This document shows positions 1-7,340 of a stretch of DNA of 64,000 nt, one piece after another. Positions within the stretch are counted from its first letter, which is position 1. Every line of letters starts with the position of its first letter. The notes beneath the pieces are model-generated. The model saw only the letters and a list, made by a program, of their open reading frames with translations, did not search any database and was not told the DNA's origin. Source of the stretch: Sulfuritalea sp. (GTDB taxonomy: Bacteria; Pseudomonadota; Gammaproteobacteria; Burkholderiales; Rhodocyclaceae). The translations under genes and the position numbers were made by a program. The stretch spans positions 170,062-234,061 of the forward strand of contig JALNYT010000003.1 of NCBI GenBank assembly GCA_023229685.1, written 5' to 3'.

Positions 1-1754
1 AGCAGCAGCACGGTGATGTCGCGGCCATCGGTGCGGTGGCTCATGTTGATGCGCGGGTCCGGCGTGCTGCCGCTCTTGAAGTCGATCAGCGAGCGCAGCG
101 CGGTATCCAGATCGAGATCGCTGCCGTCCTCCTGGTAGCGGATGCGCACCCTGTCCTGCGGCTTGAGCAGGTCGAGCAGTCGCTTTAGCTGCTTCGCCAG
201 CACCGCATGTTTCTGCAACAGCCGGTCGATTTGGGCGGCATCGCCCGACGGATGCAGGGCTTCGTAGACGCTGACCCAGTCGGGGCGATAGGTCTGGCTT
301 TGGCTGTCCCACTCCGGGTAGTGACGCGGCGGCAGGCCTTTCAATTCTTCGCCGGGTTCGAGTTTGCGCTCGACGTCGAAGGCGTCTTCCTCATCCCCCT
401 GTTCGATGAATTGCCACAGCTGGCGATTGTCGTCACGGTAGTCGATGACGGTGTCGTCGAAATGCAGTTTGGCCAGTTGATCGCTCTGGCGGCGGGTCCG
501 GGTGACATAGGCCAGCGCCAGCGCGGCGATCTCGGCGGTGCTGGATTCTCCAACGGCCAGCGCGGCATGGAAACGCTGCACGAAATCCAGCAGCACCGGA
601 TCGCTGTAGCCGTGGGCGGGGTCGAGCAAGGCGCGCGAAATCATCGCCAGGCGGTGGCGCAGGCACGACGTGGTCTCCGGATCGCAGGCATCGGCCCGCG
701 GATGCGGATGCAGGGCGAGGAAGATGCGGCGCAAGCCCGGATATTCGCGGATCAGCAAGGTCTCGATGCGGCAGTCCTCGAAAAATTCGACCGCCATGCG
801 CTGGAAAGGACTCCAGTTGTCCGCAATCTGCGCCCTACTCCAGCGGCGGTGGCCGACCATGTGAGCCAGCACGGCACGGTAGCGGTCGAGGCCGCTCACC
901 GGTTCGCCGGGACCGTGAAAATCGTCGAACACGTCCGGTACGCGCAATCCCAGCTTGTCGTAGTAGGGAATCGGCTTGCGCAGTTCGTCGAAGGCAGTGG
1001 AGTAAGGCACCAGCGGATCGCTGTCGCGCCACAGTGCGCGCAGGTAGAGATCGAGCTTTCTCTCGACATCGGCGAACAGCGTGCCGTGGCGTTCGCGCTG
1101 CAGGACGGCGCGGCTGTCGGCAGATTGCAGCCGGAAATAGTCTTCCTGACGCTCCGGATGATCGGCGTAGTTGCGGATGCCATACTCGGCCCAGTTCTTC
1201 AGGCCCGCGGTCGACGCCAGGCTGGCCAGATGCGGCGCCTGGCGGAACAATTCGGGCAGGCCGGGGCTGGGGAAGGTGGTGTGATGCCCGTGGATCGAGC
1301 CCGAGGTGCGCGCCATCAGGTCCAGCGCGACGTCGATATAAACGCGCAACTGATCGGCCGACGGCCAGCGCCGCGCCACCGCGGCCAGGGTTTGCAGGAA
1401 GGGCGTGATGGAACTGCTGTTGGGCGACTTCTGCATGGCGCGAATGGCGGCCATGACCTCCGGCAGAATGCTTTCCTGGTCGCCGCCGATGGCGGCGACC
1501 ACCGCAGGCCACTCCTCGAGGAAGGCCAGCAGCGGCTCAGGGCCGCGGCCGAGCTTGCCGATGACGCGCGCCGCCTCGATGTAGGCCTCCATCTGCGGCT
1601 TGCTGAAGCTGGTCAGCGCTTCGTAGAGGCATTCCTCGAAGACATCGGCGACCGGCGCAAAGCCGCAATCGAGCGCCGCCCACCAGGCCTGCACCTGCGG
1701 GTGCAGCATCTGCCGCTGGCGGGCATCGCTGACGGGACGGAATCCGGTGGCCAT
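1..1754 (-). CDS. cbbO: CbbO, RuBisCO-activation protein with von Willebrand A domain (3' end cut by window)
   Basis: CbbO works with the AAA+ motor CbbQ to remodel inhibited RuBisCO, using a C-terminal von Willebrand A (VWA) domain as substrate adaptor (known for the family). The frame is open from an ATG at 1754 to the window edge, about 584 residues of a family that usually has 750-800. The visible part is the helical N-terminal region. The last residues, ITVLLL, look like the first strand of the VWA domain, so its metal-binding DxSxS motif lies just outside. It starts 32 nt after cbbQ and belongs to the same operon. The call rests on position next to cbbQ and cbbM and on this layout. Confidence 0.88.
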   Translation of the reverse strand, partial: MATGFRPVSDARQRQMLHPQVQAWWAALDCGFAPVADVFEECLYEALTSFSKPQMEAYIEAARVIGKLGRGPEPLLAFLEEWPAVVAAIGGDQESILPEVMAAIRAMQKSPNSSSITPFLQTLAAVARRWPSADQLRVYIDVALDLMARTSGSIHGHHTTFPSPGLPELFRQAPHLASLASTAGLKNWAEYGIRNYADHPERQEDYFRLQSADSRAVLQRERHGTLFADVERKLDLYLRALWRDSDPLVPYSTAFDELRKPIPYYDKLGLRVPDVFDDFHGPGEPVSGLDRYRAVLAHMVGHRRWSRAQIADNWSPFQRMAVEFFEDCRIETLLIREYPGLRRIFLALHPHPRADACDPETTSCLRHRLAMISRALLDPAHGYSDPVLLDFVQRFHAALAVGESSTAEIAALALAYVTRTRRQSDQLAKLHFDDTVIDYRDDNRQLWQFIEQGDEEDAFDVERKLEPGEELKGLPPRHYPEWDSQSQTYRPDWVSVYEALHPSGDAAQIDRLLQKHAVLAKQLKRLLDLLKPQDRVRIRYQEDGSDLDLDTALRSLIDFKSGSTPDPRINMSHRTDGRDITVLL

Positions 1755-1762
1755 GATCTATC

Positions 1763-1787
1763 GCGCCGTATCACCGGCGCCGACTCT
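1763..1787. repeat. Copy of dispersed 25-bp motif (cbbQ-cbbO junction)
   Basis: The core ACCGGCGCCGACTCT, preceded by GCGCCGTATC, fills nearly all of the 32-nt gap between the cbbQ stop and the cbbO start. It matches the family seen at 23598, 47185 and elsewhere, with one substitution in the core. Confidence 0.6.
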
Positions 1788-2581
1788 CAGACGAAGGTGC
1801 TGTCGATCGCGTGATCGAGCGTTTCGCGAATGTCCGCGTCGTCGGTGATCGGCCGCACCATGGCCATGCGACAGGCATCGCGCGGCTCGACCCCGCTCCG
1901 AATCAAGGTTGCCGCATAGACGATCAGGCGCGTCGACACGCCTTCGTCGAGGCCATGGCCCTTGAGGTTGCGCGCGACGTGGCCGATCTTGATCAGCCGG
2001 GTCGCCACGGCAGCGTCGATTCCGGTTTCCCGGGCAACGATCTGCGTTTCCAGCGCCGCTTCCGGATAGTCGAAATCGAAGGCGGTGAAGCGCTGCTTGG
2101 TCGACTGCTTGAGGTCCTTCATCAGGCTCTGGTAGCCGGGGTTGTAGGAGATCACCAGCTGAAAGTCGGGATGCGCCTCGATCAGTTCGCCCTTCTTGTC
2201 CAGCGGCAGCACACGGCGGTGGTCGGTGAGCGGGTGGATCACCACGGTGGTGTCCTGGCGCGCTTCGACGATCTCGTCGAGATAGCAGATGGCGCCGATG
2301 CGCGCGGCGGTCGTCAGCGGACCGTCGAGCCAGCGCGTGCCGCCGGCGTCGAGCAGGTAGCGGCCGACCAGGTCGCTTGCCGTCATGTCCTCGTTGCAGG
2401 CCACGGTGATCAGCGGCTTGCCGAGTTTCCAGGCCATGTACTCGATGAAGCGCGACTTGCCGCAGCCGGTGGGGCCTTTCACCATCACCGGCAGGCGGGC
2501 CTGGTAAGCCGCCTCGAAGAGGGTTACCTCGTTGCCCTGAGGCTGATAGAAAGGCTCGCGGTGTATGCGGTAGTCGCTCAT
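1787..2581 (-). CDS. cbbQ: CbbQ, MoxR-type AAA+ ATPase motor of the RuBisCO activase
   Basis: This is the ATPase of the CbbQO activase, which forms a hexamer bound to CbbO and pulls on RuBisCO to release inhibitory sugar phosphates. The 264 residues match the family length. The Walker A motif GPTGCGKS is at residues 36-43 and the Walker B ICYLDE at about 98-103, followed by the sensor region ending in RPITDDADIRETLDHAI, typical of CbbQ/NorQ. NorQ is the main alternative, but the gene lies directly downstream of cbbM and upstream of cbbO. The cbbM-cbbQ gap of about 105 nt is filled by a CACAGAG inverted repeat. Confidence 0.95.
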   Translation of the reverse strand: MSDYRIHREPFYQPQGNEVTLFEAAYQARLPVMVKGPTGCGKSRFIEYMAWKLGKPLITVACNEDMTASDLVGRYLLDAGGTRWLDGPLTTAARIGAICYLDEIVEARQDTTVVIHPLTDHRRVLPLDKKGELIEAHPDFQLVISYNPGYQSLMKDLKQSTKQRFTAFDFDYPEAALETQIVARETGIDAAVATRLIKIGHVARNLKGHGLDEGVSTRLIVYAATLIRSGVEPRDACRMAMVRPITDDADIRETLDHAIDSTFV

Positions 2582-2600
2582 GGATTCAAAACCGGAAAGC

Positions 2601-2678
2601 AGCCACAGAGATCACAGAGTTCACAGAGAAGAGCAAGAAAACAGGGTTCTCTCTGTGAACTCTGTGTCCTCTGTGGCT
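2601..2678. repeat. CACAGAG-heptad inverted repeat, full copy (78 bp)
   Basis: The left arm has CACAGAG units at 7-8-bp spacing, and the right arm (about 2648-2678) has the complementary CTCTGTG units, ending in AGCCACAGAG / CTCTGTGGCT. The arms can fold into a long hairpin in the cbbM-cbbQ intergenic space. It could lower read-through from the highly expressed cbbM into cbbQO, which is an inference. A second full copy is at 60943-61021 and a half copy at 17803-17832. Confidence 0.85.
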
Positions 2679-2686
2679 AACAGGTT

Positions 2687-4066
2687 TTACTTGTGTACGC
2701 CCATCTTCTCACGCCAGCCGGGGTACAGCTTGTCCGCATCCTTCGGGAAGGATTCAAAGGCGCGAGCGAATTCCTTGTGCTCCCTGGCGAACTGGATCGG
2801 GTCGGCGCCGGTTTTCCAGCACTCGTAGGCCTGGCGCAGGGATACGGCGCCGGAGGCCGGGCTGTCGATGTGACCGTAGGCACCGCCGCCGGCGGTGTTG
2901 ATGACGTTGCCGTGGCCGAGATTCTCGAAGAAGCCGGGCAGGCGCAGCGCATTCATGCCGCCGGAAATGATCGGCGTGGTCGGCTTCATGCCGAACCACT
3001 TCTGGAAGTAGACCGGGCCCTGGCACTCGTCGCGCTCGATCATGTAGGCGATGATCTTGTCGTCGCCCTCGCCTTCCATCTTGCCGTAGCCCATGGTGCC
3101 GACGTGGATCCCGGAAGCACCCTGCAGGCGCGCCATCTTGGCCAGCACGAAGGCGGTATAGCCGCGGCGGGCAGAGGGGGAAGTGACCATGCCGTGGCCG
3201 GCGCGGTGGTAGTGCAGATACTGGCCCGGGTACTGGCGACGGGCGGTGGTGACCATGCCGGGACCGCCGACGAAACCGTCGACCAGGAAGGCCAGCTTGT
3301 CGGCGTCGGCGCCGAACACTTCCAGGCCGTAGTCGGCGCGGGCGCACATCTCGTAGTGATCGTCGGCGGTGATGTTCATCGAGAACAGCTTGGCCTCGCC
3401 GGTTTCGTCCTGCGCACGCTTCAGCGAGTCATACACCAGCGGCAACACTTTCTTCAGCGGACAGAAAGTCTGGTTGCCCTGCGGTTCGTCGTTCTTGATG
3501 AAGTCGCCGCCGAGCCAGAACTGGTAGGCGGCCTGGGCGAAGGGCTCGGGACGCAGGCCGAGCTTGGGCTTGATGATAGTGCCGGCGATGTAGCCGCCAT
3601 CCTTGACCGGACGGCCGAGGATGCGCCACAGGTCGCTGATGTCCTTGGCCGGACCGTCGAACATCTGGATCACGCGGTCGGGCATGTAGAAGTCGATCAT
3701 CTTGGCGTGTTCGATGTCGCCCATGCCCTGGTTGTTGCCGATGACCAGCGTCAGGAACGAGACCAGCATGAAGCGGCCGTCGGTGACGTTGCGGTCGAAC
3801 AGTTCGATCGGATAGGCGATGCGCATATCCTCGGTGGCCTCGTCGATGTGATAGACCAGCGCGTCCACGCCCTTGGTGAAGTCGTCGGTGGTGGACACTT
3901 CGACGTTGGTGCCGGTCGAGGATTCGGCGGCAAAGTGGGCGGCGCCTTCCAGGTAGCCGATGCCGGCCTTGGGCTTCATCTTGTAGGCGACCAGGATGTG
4001 CTTGCCACCCTTCATCAGGTCCTCTTCGTTCAGGCTCAGGTCGGCGTAGCGGTTCGATTGATCCAT
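2687..4066 (-). CDS. cbbM: Ribulose-1,5-bisphosphate carboxylase/oxygenase, form II
   Basis: Form II RuBisCO fixes CO2 onto ribulose bisphosphate in the cytosol as a homodimer or higher oligomer and needs no small subunit; none is present. The 459 residues match the Rhodospirillum rubrum type. Residue numbering also agrees: the catalytic lysine is K166 in TIIKPKLG, and the carbamylated lysine K191 is followed by Asp193 and Glu194 in GGDFIKNDE. The loop-6 region GTMGYGKMEG is intact. An AAGGAG ribosome site lies about 8 nt upstream of the ATG. The gene follows cbbY and precedes cbbQO. Possible CbbR boxes are in the upstream 100 bp, suggesting a promoter of its own. Confidence 0.98.
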   Translation of the reverse strand: MDQSNRYADLSLNEEDLMKGGKHILVAYKMKPKAGIGYLEGAAHFAAESSTGTNVEVSTTDDFTKGVDALVYHIDEATEDMRIAYPIELFDRNVTDGRFMLVSFLTLVIGNNQGMGDIEHAKMIDFYMPDRVIQMFDGPAKDISDLWRILGRPVKDGGYIAGTIIKPKLGLRPEPFAQAAYQFWLGGDFIKNDEPQGNQTFCPLKKVLPLVYDSLKRAQDETGEAKLFSMNITADDHYEMCARADYGLEVFGADADKLAFLVDGFVGGPGMVTTARRQYPGQYLHYHRAGHGMVTSPSARRGYTAFVLAKMARLQGASGIHVGTMGYGKMEGEGDDKIIAYMIERDECQGPVYFQKWFGMKPTTPIISGGMNALRLPGFFENLGHGNVINTAGGGAYGHIDSPASGAVSLRQAYECWKTGADPIQFAREHKEFARAFESFPKDADKLYPGWREKMGVHK

Positions 4067-4124
4067 GGTGATACTCCTTGGGCGGTAATCGTTCAGGCAA
4101 TTGGTCTAGCGGATTGACGACATG

Positions 4125-4176
4125 TTAATCATGCCGTTGCATAAGTGAAAGTCACGATTTTTTATCACTAGCATAA
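4125..4176. promoter_or_regulatory. Candidate CbbR-binding region upstream of cbbM
   Basis: It holds TTATCACTAGCATAA at 4162-4176, a perfect TTAT-N7-ATAA palindrome within the last codons of cbbY. Next to it is an imperfect palindrome, TCATGC-CGTT-GCATAA, at about 4129-4144. LysR-type regulators such as CbbR bind T-N11-A boxes. The same TTAT-N7-ATAA form recurs just upstream of cbbR at 4917-4931. Binding is inferred, not shown. Confidence 0.5.
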
Positions 4177-4868
4177 GCAGTCTCATGCCAATGACGGAGC
4201 AGCGGCAGTGCCACCCGACCGAGATCGGGCAACACGGCCAGGGCGCCGGCAAAGTCGTGCTCGCGGGTGTAGTCGGTGAGCGTGATCACGGTCGCCAGCC
4301 CGGCGGCAAGGCTGGCCTTGAGGCCATTGGCCGAGTCTTCGATGGCGAGGCAGGCAGCGGCGGGCAAGCGCAACTGCGCCAGCACCCAGAGGTAAACATC
4401 CGGCGCCGGCTTCTTGTGCGGAACCGTGTCGCCAGCGCCGACTTTGTCGAACAGCGCGAGCAGGTCGGGGGCCAGCAGGGCGCTGATGTTTTCCGGCGTC
4501 GTGGTGGTGGCAATCGCCAGACGCAGGCCGGCGCCGTGACCCTCGCGCAGCAAGCGCTCCACGCCGGGACGCAAGGGAATGCCTTGCGCGCAGAGCGCCA
4601 CGTAATGCCGCGTCTTGGCCGCATGCAGTTCCCGGATGCGCGCCTCGGCGTCCGCCTGCTGCAGGAATTCAGGGGCATGCCGCTCGCAAAAGAACCGTAT
4701 CCGTTCCTTGCCGCCGGTCACCGCCAGCAGCTCGCCGTAGAGCGCCGGGTCCCAATCCCAGGGCAGGCCCGCGTCGGCGAACGCCGCATTGAAGGCGGGA
4801 CGATGGCCATCGCGCTCGGTGTCGGCCAGCGTGCCATCAACGTCGAAGATCAGTGCCTGCAGCTTCAT
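4152..4868 (-). CDS. cbbY: CbbY-like HAD sugar-phosphate phosphatase
   Basis: CbbY dephosphorylates xylulose-1,5-bisphosphate, an inhibitory by-product of RuBisCO (known for the family). The protein has 238 residues from the chosen ATG. The nucleophile motif DVDGT is at residues 9-13, the cap contains the CbbY-typical LLAVTGGKERI, and later come TTTTPENISALL (motif II), KKPAPDVY (motif III) and AIEDSANG (motif IV). An upstream in-frame GTG at 4910 would add 14 residues, but the ATG at 4868 puts the DxD motif at the usual distance. It is the first gene of the cbbY-cbbM-cbbQ-cbbO operon, divergent from cbbR. Phosphoglycolate phosphatase is the alternative. Confidence 0.85.
   Translation of the reverse strand: MKLQALIFDVDGTLADTERDGHRPAFNAAFADAGLPWDWDPALYGELLAVTGGKERIRFFCERHAPEFLQQADAEARIRELHAAKTRHYVALCAQGIPLRPGVERLLREGHGAGLRLAIATTTTPENISALLAPDLLALFDKVGAGDTVPHKKPAPDVYLWVLAQLRLPAAACLAIEDSANGLKASLAAGLATVITLTDYTREHDFAGALAVLPDLGRVALPLLRHWHETAYASDKKS
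4424..4445. repeat. Copy of dispersed 25-bp motif inside cbbY
   Basis: CCGTGTCGCCAGCGCCGACT followed by TT. On the coding strand it reads VGAGDT. Part of this (AGD before the KKP motif) is conserved in CbbY, so the match may partly reflect codon choice. Confidence 0.5.
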
Positions 4869-4915
4869 CGGGGCAAAGCCTATGCCTGCCAAGGTATAAG
4901 CGCCAGTCACAATTT

Positions 4916-4932
4916 CTTATTTGCAGGATAAG
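4916..4932. promoter_or_regulatory. Candidate CbbR operator in the cbbR/cbbY divergent promoter
   Basis: CTTATTTGCAGGATAAG is a perfect inverted repeat with 5-bp arms and a 7-bp spacer. It ends 8 nt before the cbbR start codon. The position fits autoregulation and divergent control of cbbYMQO by CbbR with a metabolite coinducer. It shares the TTAT-N7-ATAA form with 4162-4176. Confidence 0.6.
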
Positions 4933-4940
4933 ATGCCCGG

Positions 4941-5900
4941 ATGAAGAACGTCACCCTGCGCCAACTCAAGATATTCGAGGCGGTTGCCCGCCACCTGTCC
5001 TTTTCGCGTGCCGCCGAAGAACTGCACCTGACCCAGCCCGCGGTGTCGATGCAGGTGCAGGCGCTGGAAGATCAGGCCGGACTGCCACTGACCGAACAGG
5101 CCGGCAAGAAGGTGCGGCTGACCGCCGCCGGGGAAGAGGTGGCGCGCCAGGCGCGGCGCATTGCCGAACAGCTGCGCGAGGCCGGCGAAGCACTTGCCGC
5201 ACTGAAGGGGGTCGAGGCCGGCAGCCTGAAAATCGGCGTCGTCAGTACGGCCAAGTATTTCGCGCCGTCGCTGCTCGCCGAGTTCCGGCGCCGGCATCCG
5301 GGCGTCGAGCTGCAGCTGACGGTCAATAACCGCGGCACCATCGTGCGTCTGCTTGCCGAAAACGGCATCGACCTGGCCATCATGGGCACGCCGCCGACCG
5401 AGTTCGAGACCGTGGCCAAGATTTTTGCCGAGCACCCGCTGGTATTCATCGCCGCACCCGACCACCCTCTGGCCGACAAGCGGCGCATCGACGCGCAGCG
5501 ACTGGCGACGGAAACCCTCCTGATCCGCGAACCCGGCTCGGGGACGCGGGCCGCACTGGAGCGCTTCCTCGAGGAGCATCACGTGGTTGCCGGTGCCTTC
5601 ATGGAACTCGGCAGCAACGAGACCATCAAGCAGGCCGTCATGGCCGGCCTCGGGCTGTCCTTCCTGTCCGAACACACCATCGGGCTGGAGCGCTCGGTCG
5701 GCCGGCTGGTCAAGCTCAACGTCACCGGCACGCCGGTCAAGCGCCAGTGGCGCCTGGTGTATCGCACCGACAAGCGGCTGATGCCGGCGGCCACTGCCTT
5801 CGTGCGCTTCATGGACAGCGAGGGTTCGCGCCTGATCGCGGCACAGGTCGGCGAGCAGATGCCGGCCGCCACGGCCAAGGCGAAGACAGCAGGAGCGTAG
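4941..5900 (+). CDS. cbbR: CbbR, LysR-family regulator of the Calvin-cycle operon
   Basis: LysR-type activator controlling cbb operons in response to Calvin-cycle or redox metabolites (known for the family). It has 319 residues. The N-terminal winged helix-turn-helix spans about residues 4-63 and includes LRQLKIFEAVARHLSFSRAA and LTQPAVSMQVQALE. The two-lobed effector-binding domain follows from about residue 90 (LKIGVVSTAKYFAP). It is transcribed divergently from cbbY, and the candidate operator lies between them. This position and the strong match of the first 65 residues separate it from generic LysR proteins. Confidence 0.93.
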   Translation: MKNVTLRQLKIFEAVARHLSFSRAAEELHLTQPAVSMQVQALEDQAGLPLTEQAGKKVRLTAAGEEVARQARRIAEQLREAGEALAALKGVEAGSLKIGVVSTAKYFAPSLLAEFRRRHPGVELQLTVNNRGTIVRLLAENGIDLAIMGTPPTEFETVAKIFAEHPLVFIAAPDHPLADKRRIDAQRLATETLLIREPGSGTRAALERFLEEHHVVAGAFMELGSNETIKQAVMAGLGLSFLSEHTIGLERSVGRLVKLNVTGTPVKRQWRLVYRTDKRLMPAATAFVRFMDSEGSRLIAAQVGEQMPAATAKAKTAGA

Positions 5901-5998
5901 GAACAACAATATTCGGCATGTCGATATCTCCGACGGCGTACCCTTTGCATAAATCCTCTGACGGGGGTATTGTCCTCATAATCAATGGGGGAATTTCG

Positions 5999-7330
5999 GT
6001 GAAAAAGAATCTTCTTGTCGTGGCACTGGCGTTGGCGCTGACGCCGCTGACTGCTCTAGCCGGTACCGTCGAAGACGCGAAAGCGCTGTTGAGTGCCGGC
6101 AAAGCCGCGGAAGGCGCCGCGTTGCTGGAGCGGGACTTGCCGCAGCACCTCGAGGAAACCGAATACAACTACCTGCTGGGTATCGCCCTGCTCGATTCGG
6201 GCAAGCCAGGTGCTGCAGTGTTCGCCCTTGAGCGTGTCCTCTCGCTCAATCCCCAGCACGGTCCGGCGCGGGCCGAGTTGGCGCGCGCCCTGATCGCCCT
6301 TACCGAATACGATGCTGCCCGCAAGGAGTTGCTGCAAGTCAAGCAGACGCCGATGCCGGCTGATGTGGCGACCAAAGTTGATTCCCTGCTGGCCGAACTC
6401 GACAAGGCCATCGCGAATCGTCCTGCCGACGGCCGTAGCGCCGCGACCTTTGCCGCCTATGTGGAAGGCGAATTCGGCTACGACACCAACATCAATACCG
6501 CCACTAACAGTAGTACCGTGCTGATCCCGCTGTTCGGTTTGCCTGCTTCCCTGAGCGGCTTCGCGCGCGCGCAGGCCAGTTGGGTTACCGGCATCAATGG
6601 AGGGCTTGCGGCGCAGAAGCGCGTCAGTGACGATGTTGATGTCTTCGGCAGCGTCGACGGCCGGTTCCGTTATCACCCGAACCAGGAAGAGTTCGACACC
6701 ACCTCGCTTGCCGCGGGTGGCGGGGTGCGCCTGACGCGCGGCGTCGACCAGTTCAGCGCTGGCATCAGTCATTCGGTCTATTACATCGGCCAGTACCGCA
6801 ACGACGAGCAGTACGGCGTCTTCGGCCAATGGCAGCGCGAACTCGGACGGCAGGACGTGGTCGGCGCCTTCGCCCAGTATCTGCGCGCCAATCATCCGAT
6901 CGCCACTTTCCTCGACACGGATATCTACCTTCTCGGCGGGTCTTGGACGCACGCCTACTTCACCAAGGGCGATCCGCGCATGACGCTGACCGTCTGGGCG
7001 GCGGATGATCAGGAGCGCGATGCTCTGGATCCGACGGTCGGCCGTACGTTCTACGGTGTCAAGGCCGCCGGCGAGTACAGCCCGTGGGAGAACTGGAAGG
7101 CTTTCGCCAGTGTCGCCGTCCAGCCTTCGCGCTACGGCGGCCAGAGTCCGTTCTTCTCGGTCAAGCGCGAGGACAGCCGTTACGACCTCAATTTCGGGCT
7201 GGCCTACAAACCCGAGAAGGCGTGGACCGTCACCGGCCAGTATTACTATTTGCGCAACGACTCGAACATTGCGATCAACGACTTCTCGCGCCAGCAGATA
7301 TTGTTCACTGCACGTCGCGACTTTTTCTAA
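5999..7330 (+). CDS. TPR plus outer-membrane beta-barrel protein, Slam-like (DUF560 type)
   Basis: The 443-residue protein starts at a GTG preceded by a GGGGGAA ribosome site. A signal peptide (MKKNLLVVALALALTP..ALA) is followed by TPR-like helices at residues 22-135, such as YNYLLGIALLDSGKPGAAV and LARALIALTEYDAARKELL. From about residue 150 come alternating amphipathic strands (FAAYVEGEFGYDTNINTA) ending in a terminal aromatic (ARRDFF), as in outer-membrane barrels. TPR plus a C-terminal barrel is the layout of Slam proteins, which move cargo to the cell surface (type XI secretion). The next gene, 10 nt downstream, encodes a secreted protein with a barrel-like C-terminus. A plain TPR-porin is the alternative. 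A weak promoter, TTGCAT-17 nt-TATTGT, is at 5945-5973. Confidence 0.7.
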   Translation: MKKNLLVVALALALTPLTALAGTVEDAKALLSAGKAAEGAALLERDLPQHLEETEYNYLLGIALLDSGKPGAAVFALERVLSLNPQHGPARAELARALIALTEYDAARKELLQVKQTPMPADVATKVDSLLAELDKAIANRPADGRSAATFAAYVEGEFGYDTNINTATNSSTVLIPLFGLPASLSGFARAQASWVTGINGGLAAQKRVSDDVDVFGSVDGRFRYHPNQEEFDTTSLAAGGGVRLTRGVDQFSAGISHSVYYIGQYRNDEQYGVFGQWQRELGRQDVVGAFAQYLRANHPIATFLDTDIYLLGGSWTHAYFTKGDPRMTLTVWAADDQERDALDPTVGRTFYGVKAAGEYSPWENWKAFASVAVQPSRYGGQSPFFSVKREDSRYDLNFGLAYKPEKAWTVTGQYYYLRNDSNIAINDFSRQQILFTARRDFF

Positions 7331-7340
7331 GGTGGATTCG

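Noticed and set aside
207..1814. Long open frame on the plus strand opposite cbbO
   Set aside because: The minus strand encodes CbbO with recognisable sequence. In GC-rich DNA the frame opposite a real gene is often open.
2601..2678. CRISPR array
   Set aside because: Heptad units lack spacers; the arms form an inverted repeat with two full copies elsewhere.
2693..4117. Plus-strand frame opposite cbbM
   Set aside because: Shadow frame; RuBisCO with all catalytic residues is on the other strand.
1..5900. Carboxysome or form I RuBisCO genes
   Set aside because: No small subunit or shell genes in the window; only form II with CbbQO.
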